Origin: Trichomonas vaginalis G3
Lineage: Eukaryota > Parabasalia > Trichomonadida > Trichomonadidae
DNA: 64,000 nt
Assembly: GCF_026262505.1 (NCBI RefSeq)
Contig: NC_067206.1
Coordinates: 35,231,896 to 35,295,895 of the forward strand
Direction of reading: 5' to 3'
The notes below the pieces were generated by a model. The model was given only the letters and a program-made list of their open reading frames with translations. It made no database searches and was not told the origin of the DNA. A program made the position numbers and the translations under genes. This document shows, in pieces, positions 55,335 through 63,921 of this stretch. How positions within the stretch are numbered: position 1 is the stretch's first letter; the number at the start of each line of letters is the position of its first letter.

Positions 55335-58300
55335 ATGTATCGGAAGTTGTCTAAGTTAGAACACTCGGAAATAAAACAACTTCTTACAGAAGCTAATATA
55401 GATGTTGCAAAGCATTACACAACAAACAAAAAAGCACTCGCTGACATCCTCAATGACTATAATGGTGCAATAAGTTATGATAGAATTCATGAGTTCATAA
55501 AGCCGCAACGCGGCGAGGACGAAGTCCATGCAAGAGCATTTCCTTTAAATGACGTTGCTATTGACTTATATCATAGACGTTCAGTACCTCATGAAGTAAG
55601 AAGAGAAATGTTTGACATAACAAATGCAAACGTTGGTGAAACAAGAAGAAGAGACGACACACTGAAACAGCAGAGAAGAGAGATGTTTAAGAGTGCTATA
55701 GAACAAGTTCGCAAAGCTAACGATGTCCTTCGTTCCATTGACGACAAACCAAAAGAAGGTGAGAGATGGTTAAAGAAAGATGAAGAGAATAGGAAGAGGA
55801 ATGTTAAGACAGGCAATAGACTCATTGACTTTAACATCGAAGCTTTAGATGAACCAAACAGAGACTACTTACACAAACATTTCGGTAAGGTTTTCATGAG
55901 ACTCTTAGAGAAAATTAAAATAAACACCCAACAAAGATGGATGGTATGTTATAAACTTGGTGGAAAGTATGAATGTTCTACGTTAAACCTCAATAATATT
56001 GGAACATTACTACATCAGCTCTTGAAGGAGAACTTTATATCAGAGATAGAAGCAAATGCTGCAGGTATTGTTGAAATGCACTATGACTTCTTCTTGACAA
56101 ACATAAAGAATCTTACCGAAATAAAGATGTATGATTTAACAGAATATGAAGGCTTAACGATGTCAGATGTAAAGAAAGGCAAACCAAAAAAGAGACCATA
56201 TAGAGATGAAAGCACACTGACAAATGACCAGAAAGCCATTTTGGAAGCTCTTAAGCAAACAGGAAACCCAGCACTTATAGAAAGCTTTTGGAAAGATAAT
56301 GGTGAAAAGAAGTTTTATAAGAAGAGAAGCGGTCAGTTCTGGAAGTATCTTTGCACATTACCTATAAATCTTGAACGCTACCAAATCTTCAATGAACTGA
56401 ACAAAAGAACTGCAACACTTATGACAGAAGATAACTGCTTCGTTTATGCTTGCATTCAGGCTGGAGTAAATGAAGAAACTATTGACCACATGAGAGAAGT
56501 CATTCGTGTTAGAGACTTTCCTCAAAGTAAAGTACAAGAAATTTCTGACGCAACAGGTATAGCATTTAATGTTACCATTGGTTACTTCAATGACTCAAGA
56601 CATAATGAAATAAAGAGATACATACCAAAAGAATGTGAAACTGTTCGAACTATTGACTTACTTCTTGTTGAAGACCACTACATGCTAAATGAAAGATTAC
56701 CAATGACAACATATTTTATCATAAATTATAAAGAAATTTTCAAAGCTTGTGGTGGAATGAACATTGAGAAACAGATGAAGATTTATACAAAGAGAGAGAA
56801 CAAATATGTAGTTCGTTATGATAGAACAACACCGTTATGGGATGTTATGAAAACATTGTGGGAGTGCAAATATTTCGAACCTATTTCTTATGGAGAACTT
56901 TTCACATATACGACTGACTTATATAAACAGAACCTTGCACCATTTAAAGATTTGACATATGCTCCAAAGTATTGTGTACAACTGAAGAAGAAAGCCGAGT
57001 CAAAAGAAGTAAATAAAAATAAGTGCAAGTTCATTCCTGAGCACGTTTTCTTTGCTGACTTTGAGTGTAGCACAGACGGCTTTCATAAAGCTTTTAACAT
57101 CTGTTATGACAGTGAAGATGGTTCAGTGAGTGAAAGCATTTGGGGTCAGAACTGTGCAACAGAATTTTTGGAACGACTTCCTGACAAGAGTTTAATATAT
57201 TTCCATAACCTCAGTTATGACATAAACTTCATCTTAAGACACATGACAGAAGTGAAAGGAACTCCCATCATTAAAGGTTCACGAACAATGCAAATAACTG
57301 GCTTATATAAAGGAAGGGCAATTATTATAAAAGACTCTTATAGTGTTATAAATAAGAAGCTTAAACTATTTCCTGAAATGTTTCATTTGCAGTGTGGTGA
57401 AAAGGAAGTATTTCCGTATCAATATTATTCAAGCTCTTTGTTAGCAAATGACAACAGAACTGGTGTCATTTCTGAAGCATGTAAGTTTGTAAAAGATATT
57501 GATACGTTCATGAAAAACATAGATTTAATCGAAAACTGCAGAATAGATGAGAACCACTTCGACTTAGAAAAATATAGCACATTCTATTGCAAACAAGATG
57601 TAAGAATTTTAAGAGAAGGTTTTGTTAAGTTCCGCAATGATATATTGAAAGAATTTGATTTAAACGTATATGACTACGTTAGTATTTGTTCTATTGCTAA
57701 CAAATTGTTTGAGAACAGAGTGTACTTCCCGAATGGAAATTTATATGACCTCTCAAATAAACCAAGAGAATTTATTTCACGCTGTATTCAAGGTGGAAGA
57801 TGTATGCTGTCAGATAACATGAAACAAAAGAGCGAAAAGAAACTCATTGCTGATTTCGACGCTGTTTCATTATATCCATCAGCTATAGCAAGACTTTATA
57901 CTTTAGAAGGTATTCCAAAGGTTATGAAGAAAGAAATGTTAAGCACAGAGTATCTCATGAGACATTTATTCGATGACGACCAAAAGGAACCTATTGGTGA
58001 AAAGTTTATATCTGGCTTCTTTGTTCTCATTAAGATAACAGAGATTGGAATACATAGACACTTTCCTTTAATAGTTTGTGACCCTGAACTAAATCCAGAA
58101 CTTAACGTTCCCAGAAGTTCAAACTCTTGCTGTCTCATGTATGTTGACCATATAACATTACAAGACCTCATAAAATATCAAGGTGTCAAATGTGAAGTGT
58201 TGCAAGGATACTATTACGATGGAAACAGAGATATTAGAATAAGAGATGAAGTAAAGAAGTTGTTTGAGTTAAGGTTAAAGTATAAGAAAGAAGGAAATCC

Positions 58301-59114
58301 TTTGCAAGAAAATATAAAGCTCATTCTGAACAGTATTTATGGCAAAACTATTCTATCTCCTATTGAGTCAAAAATAACCATAGTAAATGACAAAGATGCT
58401 ATAAGATATGCCATCAGAAACTACAACCATATAGTGAAGTTCGAAGGTTTGGATGGTTCAGATAAAACTATTTTCAAGCTAACGAAAAGCATTTGCAGAC
58501 ACTTTAACTTCTGTCCACTTGGTGTTAACATTCTGTCTATGTCGAAGAGAATAATGAACGAAGTATTCTGTACTGCTGAGGACTTAGGAATGGACATCTT
58601 TTATAGCGATACGGACAGTATGCATCTCTACAATGAAGATATCCCTCGTTTAGCTGAAGAGTTTGAGAAACGTTATGGAAGAGTTCTCATTGGTAAAAAC
58701 CTTGGTCAATTTCATAGCGACTTTGCAGAAATCACAAAAGATAAACAAAGTTTAGCATACAAATCAATATTTTGTGGAAAGAAGACTTACATAGACTTAC
58801 TCACGAATAATTTAAATGAAGTTGCATTTCACTGCAGAATGAAAGGCGTGAAGCAAGATGTTATTGCTTTAACCGCTAATGAAATGTTTCCTGACTCTGT
58901 TCAGTGTTTCTATGATGAAGATAAAGGTTTAATGGTTCCGCAAGGAAAATTTGACAAAGACTCTAAGTTCAGTGTTATGAAGTTATATAAAGCACTTTAT
59001 GACGGTCAAGAGATTGCATTCGACTTATGTAAGTCTGCTACACCTGCATTTGAAGAGAAGTTTAACTTTTCTATTCAGACTAAGACTTCATTCATAAGAA
59101 ATCTTAAGTTCTGA
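55335..59114 (+). CDS. Protein-primed family B DNA polymerase (1259 aa)
   Basis: The replicase of the element. Exonuclease motifs: FADFECS near 573 (Exo I), FHNLSYDINF near 622 (Exo II), YCKQDVRIL near 750 (Exo III). Polymerase motifs: DFDAVSLYPS near 840 (A), LNSIYGKT near 997 (B), YSDTDSM near 1089 (C) and KKTYIDL near 1148 (KxY). About 570 N-terminal residues precede the exonuclease. They include TEDNCFVYACIQAG near 365 and VEDHYMLNE near 445, a D-N-C ... H arrangement reminiscent of the OTU-type cysteine protease region reported in Polinton polymerases, and may include the terminal protein. Length and motif spacing are typical of Polinton pPolB. One GC hairpin pair lies in the coding sequence at 55502-55527. 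Frame looks whole. Confidence 0.95.
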   Translation: MYRKLSKLEHSEIKQLLTEANIDVAKHYTTNKKALADILNDYNGAISYDRIHEFIKPQRGEDEVHARAFPLNDVAIDLYHRRSVPHEVRREMFDITNANVGETRRRDDTLKQQRREMFKSAIEQVRKANDVLRSIDDKPKEGERWLKKDEENRKRNVKTGNRLIDFNIEALDEPNRDYLHKHFGKVFMRLLEKIKINTQQRWMVCYKLGGKYECSTLNLNNIGTLLHQLLKENFISEIEANAAGIVEMHYDFFLTNIKNLTEIKMYDLTEYEGLTMSDVKKGKPKKRPYRDESTLTNDQKAILEALKQTGNPALIESFWKDNGEKKFYKKRSGQFWKYLCTLPINLERYQIFNELNKRTATLMTEDNCFVYACIQAGVNEETIDHMREVIRVRDFPQSKVQEISDATGIAFNVTIGYFNDSRHNEIKRYIPKECETVRTIDLLLVEDHYMLNERLPMTTYFIINYKEIFKACGGMNIEKQMKIYTKRENKYVVRYDRTTPLWDVMKTLWECKYFEPISYGELFTYTTDLYKQNLAPFKDLTYAPKYCVQLKKKAESKEVNKNKCKFIPEHVFFADFECSTDGFHKAFNICYDSEDGSVSESIWGQNCATEFLERLPDKSLIYFHNLSYDINFILRHMTEVKGTPIIKGSRTMQITGLYKGRAIIIKDSYSVINKKLKLFPEMFHLQCGEKEVFPYQYYSSSLLANDNRTGVISEACKFVKDIDTFMKNIDLIENCRIDENHFDLEKYSTFYCKQDVRILREGFVKFRNDILKEFDLNVYDYVSICSIANKLFENRVYFPNGNLYDLSNKPREFISRCIQGGRCMLSDNMKQKSEKKLIADFDAVSLYPSAIARLYTLEGIPKVMKKEMLSTEYLMRHLFDDDQKEPIGEKFISGFFVLIKITEIGIHRHFPLIVCDPELNPELNVPRSSNSCCLMYVDHITLQDLIKYQGVKCEVLQGYYYDGNRDIRIRDEVKKLFELRLKYKKEGNPLQENIKLILNSIYGKTILSPIESKITIVNDKDAIRYAIRNYNHIVKFEGLDGSDKTIFKLTKSICRHFNFCPLGVNILSMSKRIMNEVFCTAEDLGMDIFYSDTDSMHLYNEDIPRLAEEFEKRYGRVLIGKNLGQFHSDFAEITKDKQSLAYKSIFCGKKTYIDLLTNNLNEVAFHCRMKGVKQDVIALTANEMFPDSVQCFYDEDKGLMVPQGKFDKDSKFSVMKLYKALYDGQEIAFDLCKSATPAFEEKFNFSIQTKTSFIRNLKF
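55502..55527. repeat. Two GC-rich 3-nt-loop hairpins inside the polymerase gene
   Basis: GCCGC-AAC-GCGGC (55502-55514) and GGAC-GAA-GTCC (55517-55527) encode KPQRGEDEVHA in frame. Confidence 0.75.
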
Positions 59115-59191
59115 GGTCATGAATGAGAAAAATAATGAGGTCATTTATTTTTGTCAGCAGTGAGACCATTCGTGATAAAAATAAAACTAGC

Positions 59192-59210
59192 GGCAAGGGC
59201 GAAGCCCATG
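59192..59210. repeat. GGCAAGGGCGAAGCCCATG hairpin block after the polymerase
   Basis: It contains GGGC-GAA-GCCC (59197-59207), in the gap between convergent polymerase and penton-like genes. An almost identical block lies in the coding sequence at 60568-60594. Confidence 0.75.
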
Positions 59211-59217
59211 TGGTCAT

Positions 59218-60075
59218 TTACAATACTGCGATGGTAGAGTTTAAGAGTTGTGCTTCAATGTAGAGACAGTCCTTATGGTCTGGAGGTAAGAACACTGGGC
59301 AGTTATGGTCATGAGTGGAGAACATGTCTATCCAAAACTCACGATTGAAGCCAGTTAATTTATAGTATTTAGGGTTAGGAAGTGGTGAAGTTCTTGTATG
59401 ACCAATGAACTCATTTTCAACTCCCTTACTTAAGTTTGAATATAATATAGCTTGCTTTCTATCCCAAATGCCAGGTGTTACAATCTTTGAAAATTCATTT
59501 TTCCTCGGAAGCATTGCATCATAATTGAAAACATTCTTGAAATCATCACTTGGTTCAGAGATTTGAAATCTTATACGTAATGGATTTTCTTTCTCTTTAG
59601 CGACTTCATTGAATGGTGAGAATACAACAAACTGACAGTCATGTGTTCCATCTTCATTTTCATTAAATTCATAATGAAAGTCTATAAGTTGTGGCTGACT
59701 ACCTTCTTCTTTCAGTTGTGCAAGAAACTCACGTAAAGGCTGTAAAGTTTGTACTTCAATGTTGAACTTTTTCTCGAACATCTCATTAAATGAAATCATA
59801 CATTGTTGCAATGTTGTATCGTCTTTAAAGTATTTGTATATGTGAATGTTTTGGGCGCTTAAAGACTGTTCGTCATTTTCTATCTCGACTTGAAGTATAA
59901 AGTCAACCTTTCTGAAAGCACGTGTTATATACATAGATGTTATGCCAATGTACTTCTCTTCATTTATGTTCACAATCCAGTCTGTTGGAAACTTAAACGT
60001 TACTCTGTTCCCCTTTATTTTGACGTCAGGGTTTTCACTACTGAACGCAACAGTTAAAGGTATTTGTCTATACAT
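59218..60075 (-). CDS. Penton-like minor capsid protein 2 (285 aa)
   Basis: Starts MYRQIPLTVAFSSENPDVKI at 60075 with TTTATTTTTATCCGAATTAA just before it. RVTFKFPTDWIVNINEEKYI and the end CPVFLPPDHKDCLYIEAQLL parallel the protein at 43925-44806, so the element carries two paralogues. Beta-rich. Likely a virion vertex or cement protein; by inference from the neighbouring major capsid gene. Frame looks whole. Confidence 0.5.
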   Translation of the reverse strand: MYRQIPLTVAFSSENPDVKIKGNRVTFKFPTDWIVNINEEKYIGITSMYITRAFRKVDFILQVEIENDEQSLSAQNIHIYKYFKDDTTLQQCMISFNEMFEKKFNIEVQTLQPLREFLAQLKEEGSQPQLIDFHYEFNENEDGTHDCQFVVFSPFNEVAKEKENPLRIRFQISEPSDDFKNVFNYDAMLPRKNEFSKIVTPGIWDRKQAILYSNLSKGVENEFIGHTRTSPLPNPKYYKLTGFNREFWIDMFSTHDHNCPVFLPPDHKDCLYIEAQLLNSTIAVL

Positions 60076-60099
60076 TTAATTCGGATAAAAATAAACCAT

Positions 60100-60360
60100 T
60101 TACTCTTTCTTTGCTTCAGCTTCTTTAGCTTTTGCTTCAGCTTCTTCTCTAGCTTTTTTCGCCAGTAGTCTTGGGTTCTTTTGTCTTCCAGCAGCTAATG
60201 CAGCAAGTTGTTTTTCACTAAGTTTTCTCTTTGGTCTCTCTGGCTTTTGTTCTTGTTTTTGTTCCTTCAGTTCGGATAAAATTTGCTCGCGAATTTCTTT
60301 CTTCAATGCTTCAACATCTATGACCCCTTGGGTCTTGTCCGTAGGGCTTGTCTGAGTCAT
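60100..60360 (-). CDS. Small basic Lys/Glu/Ala-rich protein (86 aa)
   Basis: I start it at 60360 (MTQTSPTDKTQGVIDV), nearer the leader than an upstream in-frame ATG at 60381. The centre is basic (RPKRKLSEKQLAALAAGRQK) and the tail is a helical EEAEAKAKEAEAKKE repeat. It may bind DNA or scaffold assembly; no family recognised. Confidence 0.45.
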   Translation of the reverse strand: MTQTSPTDKTQGVIDVEALKKEIREQILSELKEQKQEQKPERPKRKLSEKQLAALAAGRQKNPRLLAKKAREEAEAKAKEAEAKKE

Positions 60361-60405
60361 TTGACTGCAGATAAAAAACAAAATTAAAATTTTAACCGAT
60401 GTAAA

Positions 60406-60840
60406 ATGAGCTTGTCAAAATCAGAGCGAGAGTCTATTATATTAAATGACGCAAGAGGAATACAACATCCTTTCTATTACGTAAGTCAGAGTAAAGATGG
60501 TAAAATATACGTAAGAAAAAGAAAGGTTCCATTAGCGAATGCAGAAAGCGACAGTATTAAGGTGTATGGCAAGGGTGAAGTCCACGAAGCCCATGTTAAG
60601 CCTTCTATTCAAACTGAAAAGTCAATAGAACCAGAAGAAAAGAAGCCAGATGTACTTTCAATAACGAACCAAGAGCTTATTGCAAAGTTCGTGAATTTCA
60701 TTGAAAAACAAACCGAGTCAAAGAATCCTGACCCGCCAGTGAAAGAAGTTGAGACAAAAGAGAATGTACAGTTCATTGAAAATGTCAAGAAACAACTTCC
60801 ACCACGAATGCCAAGAAGAAGAGTGAGAATAATGAAGTAA
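60406..60840 (+). CDS. Small basic protein (144 aa) with the 'DGKIYVRKRK' domain
   Basis: Residues 5-40 (SERESIILNDARGIQHPFYY, then DGKIYVRKRKVPL) form the small domain shared with 23301-23885 and 62979-63215. The tail is Pro/Lys-rich and ends in the basic PRMPRRRVRIMK. Codons for YGKGEVHEAHV are supplied by a GC hairpin block. Divergent from 60100-60360 by 45 bases. Function unknown. Confidence 0.5.
   Translation: MSLSKSERESIILNDARGIQHPFYYVSQSKDGKIYVRKRKVPLANAESDSIKVYGKGEVHEAHVKPSIQTEKSIEPEEKKPDVLSITNQELIAKFVNFIEKQTESKNPDPPVKEVETKENVQFIENVKKQLPPRMPRRRVRIMK
60568..60594. repeat. GC hairpin block inside the 60406 gene
   Basis: GGCAAGGGTGAAGTCC then ACGAAGCCCATG, a longer relative of the block at 59192-59210, translated in frame. 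Confidence 0.65.
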
Positions 60841-60867
60841 ATAGATATTTTTATCCGAAGTAAATAC

Positions 60868-62441
60868 ATGCAGAACGAACAGTTAAACGAATTTACTCCA
60901 GCAGAGCATATTCATCAGATTCGCTCATATTTCAATATCATAGACAATGCAGTTCAAATTGGTGACACTAATAGAAATATTCTGACGCAAAGATTCCATC
61001 ACAACCTGGAACTGCTAAAGATAACACATGGGTAACATTCAATCTCTCACCTCCTGGTGAAAATATGTTGGACCTTTACAATACATTCATTACGTATAAA
61101 ATGGAAGGTCAATTTATTGTAGATAAAGAAATTGGTTCAGGTTCCAATAAAACAAACCCACCAGGATTTTGGATTGGTTTCGATGACGCTTTCTATGCAG
61201 TTGCTGGATATCAAATCCTTGCAAATGGTCGTATCGTATATTCTCAAGACAACGCAAGAGAAGAAGCATATATAACTTCAAACTCACAAACTACCGAACA
61301 AATAAAGAAAGTAGATGTTTTCTCAAAGACTCGACATGAAGATGTATGGAGTCATTCGGGAACATGCAGAACAGGACAAATTGTTAGTGGTCCAATTACA
61401 GCAGGAAAATCATTTGATTTTAAGCTTCGTTTAAGAATTCCTGTTAGAAAATTCCTTCCATTAGAAGCTATTCGATTTATTCCAGCTTTTGCAGGAAACA
61501 TTCAGCTTAAAGTAAAGTTCAGTAGCGACGCCTTACAATGCACATCTATATCTGTAAATGATATCATTGCTTTCAATCCAACTCTTAAAGTTGCATTTGC
61601 TTCAGATTCAAATCCACCGACAAATAAATTTGTTCCATGGAATGAACCATTCACTATGATAACGAAGGCAGTAGAAGCTAGTGGAACAGTTACTATTACA
61701 ACTGTAACCCAGCAACTATTTCGAACAAAGATGGATTTTAATGAATGTTTCATTCATCCAAAGTCATTCTCTTTAGACCCTAACATTTATACAGAACTTG
61801 TAGAACATTATACAAACGAGGCTTTATGTTTTCCTGTTAAAGTTATGGATTGGATTCCTATGGACGGTTCATTCTCAAAGAATACAGATAGTTCAAGTGC
61901 AACATTTACAGCAGCTTATACGCCTATTAATGTTAAAAGTATTTGGGCACTATTTAGAAAGAAAGACAACTATTATGTTAATTTTGAGAACCTTAAGTTT
62001 AAATATCTTCAGCTTTCCATGGGAGCTTATGGAAATATGCCTGCAGAACCTGAAAAATCATATGGACCTGTATTTTATGAAATGGTTGCGAACACTTGCA
62101 ATACAAACAATGATATGATAGGATTTAATGAAGATGTTATGAGGTCATTGGTGGATGATGGTAGTGTGGAACATAAATGGGATAGCTATGACAACACACA
62201 TTTCTTATGTGGTTTTCCAAAAGAAGTGGACTTTTGCTTCCAGCAAGGTCAAACATCTACTGCTCCAATAACATACAAATTGTCTGTTAAAGGACCTATT
62301 GAACTAGCAACTGAAAACGTACCAAAGCCACTTATTGGATTTATGAGGGATTGTTGCTTTGCCATTCAGGTGCGTGCTAATGGCATCCCCATAATAAGAT
62401 TAGATGACTATAACTTAGCTACGGACGACAGTGAGGAATAA
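60868..62441 (+). pseudogene. Major capsid protein, double jelly roll type (element C)
   Basis: The start MQNEQLNEFTPAEHIHQIRS follows ATTTTTATCCGAAGTAAATAC. The body has the alternating beta strands and motifs of Polinton hexons (GKSFDFKLRLRIPVRKFLPL, EALCFPVKVMDWIPMDGSFS, VKSIWALFRKKDNYYVNFEN), about 520 codons. It would form the shell. Broken, with about one break; most of the gene reads through. Confidence 0.85.
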
Positions 62442-62471
62442 AGGATGAACGTTTATTTTTAAAGCTTATAA

Positions 62472-62930
62472 ATGAGTTCTTCATCAAGCTCTCGCGAACC
62501 TTCACCATCTATGAAACAAACTTTACCAAACGATTATGGAGCACCTATTGAATATTTCTTACGAGCTGCACAATGGCAAAGAGCAGTCTCACCAAGGTTA
62601 GGTGTTCCACCAACTCCTGTCAAAAATAGCATTTGGTCAAGTCCTTATATAAAATATGGTCTCCCACTAGGTTTGCTAGCTACAGCAGGAGCAGTTATGA
62701 TGTTGAAAAGAAATAAAGCAAATGTTGTAAATAATACTGAAGTAGCTGAAGTTAAACAAACTCCAACGCCTTCGCCAAAACCAACGCCTTCACAAGCAAA
62801 ACCTTCAATGACTCCTGAACCTATGGAAGTACAAACTCCTGTTCAAAAGTCAACTCCTAAACCGACTCCAACATTTAAACCAGAACCTACTCCTCAAATA
62901 AATCGTAAAACTCCTGCGTTTCCTTACTGA
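62472..62930 (+). CDS. Single-pass membrane protein with Pro/Thr tail (152 aa)
   Basis: Ser-rich start, then one hydrophobic segment (KYGLPLGLLATAGAVMMLK, about 60-78) and a tail of Thr/Pro/Lys repeats (TPTPSPKPTPSQAKP). Located right after the major capsid gene, a small virion or membrane-anchoring protein is plausible. No family recognised. Confidence 0.5.
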   Translation: MSSSSSSREPSPSMKQTLPNDYGAPIEYFLRAAQWQRAVSPRLGVPPTPVKNSIWSSPYIKYGLPLGLLATAGAVMMLKRNKANVVNNTEVAEVKQTPTPSPKPTPSQAKPSMTPEPMEVQTPVQKSTPKPTPTFKPEPTPQINRKTPAFPY

Positions 62931-62978
62931 AAAAATAACGTTATTTTTATTTTATTTGAACATTTTATTTAGAGTAAA

Positions 62979-63215
62979 ATGACGACTAAAGTCACTGAAG
63001 CAATGAAACAAAAGTTTTTGGTAGAATACATTAAATCAGGAACTATTCCAGAAGGTTTTTACGTTCATACTATGAAGGATGGTAGAGTTCAGTTTAGAAA
63101 GATAAAGCAACCATTAGATAAAGAAGGTATATTAAGGAAGATTAAACTTCATGAGGACAACATTGCTGAACTTAGGAAGAAGTTAGAAGAGTTGGAGAAA
63201 GGAAGAGAGTTATAA
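62979..63215 (+). CDS. Small basic protein (78 aa) with the 'GTIPEGFYVHTMKDGRVQF' domain
   Basis: MTTKVTEAMKQKFLVEYIKS is followed by GTIPEGFYVHTMKDGRVQFR and a short helical end. This is almost the bare small domain shared with 23301-23885 and 60406-60840. Its final codons lie in the inner inverted repeat. Function unknown; possibly a small nucleic-acid-binding protein. Confidence 0.5.
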   Translation: MTTKVTEAMKQKFLVEYIKSGTIPEGFYVHTMKDGRVQFRKIKQPLDKEGILRKIKLHEDNIAELRKKLEELEKGREL

Positions 63216-63351
63216 AGCAATGAATTCAACAAGGTGAAAAAACAGGTGAAAAAAGAGGTGAGATCTCACCTCTTCACCTAAATTTATTTTTGTGCTATGT
63301 TTTCATACGTGTGAGGGTGGTGATATCATTAATTTTTAAGTTTATTTTTTT
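63199..63351. repeat. Inner inverted repeat of element C, right copy, with palindrome e
   Basis: Inverse of 43046-43194. The GGTGAGATCTCACC palindrome is at 63257-63270, flanked by GGTGAAAAAACAGGTGAAAA and CTTCACCTAAATTTATTTTT, starting at the end of the 62979 gene. Confidence 0.85.
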
Positions 63352-63380
63352 ATAAATGACAGAACAAAAATATAACATTT

Positions 63381-63815
63381 CTACTCAGCAGGAATGAGAC
63401 CCTTACTGACTATGTATTCGTTTAATGCTTGATGAAAACAATGGTATATATTATCGTATGGGTATACACAACGTCTGTTTCCATCGTCGTCGTATATGTA
63501 GAGCTCAAATCCAGTCCAACCTTCTTTTGTACAATATGTAGCTTTATTTAAGTATGCATTTATGTAGATAAGGCAATTTTCTTCATCGCTCCAGAAATAA
63601 TTTTTGTTCTTTGTTGAAATAGTTTTCGTTCCTCTGCGACCATAAGGAATGTATGCAATGAACTTTGCGCCATAAGGGATTGTAATATATTCAGGGTTTC
63701 TTTCATCGTCAATGGGTCTGTCTTTGTTAAAATGCATGTTTCTCTGTTTTACTTGAGTTTTGAATAGTTCACGGAAACGTTCTGGGAAAGAATCATAGTA
63801 AATGTAGTCGGACAT
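63381..63815 (-). CDS. Maverick protein (144 aa) near the right terminus, unknown
   Basis: MSDYIYYDSFPERFRELFKT opens a Tyr-rich alpha/beta protein (AKFIAYIPYGRRGTKTISTK, GWTGFELYIYDDDGNRRCVY). It reads toward the element's interior, the opposite arrangement to the left-end gene at 42696-43016, and shows no similarity to that gene, so the two ends carry different cargo. No family recognised. Confidence 0.5.
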   Translation of the reverse strand: MSDYIYYDSFPERFRELFKTQVKQRNMHFNKDRPIDDERNPEYITIPYGAKFIAYIPYGRRGTKTISTKNKNYFWSDEENCLIYINAYLNKATYCTKEGWTGFELYIYDDDGNRRCVYPYDNIYHCFHQALNEYIVSKGLIPAE

Positions 63816-63921
63816 GTCTTTGTAATGAAATAAAAATTTAAAAAAATAAAAATAAGGTTATTTTTTATTTAGTGAAGTCATTAGTGAATTCGTTAGTGAA
63901 GTCGTTTATGTGTCAGATGGT

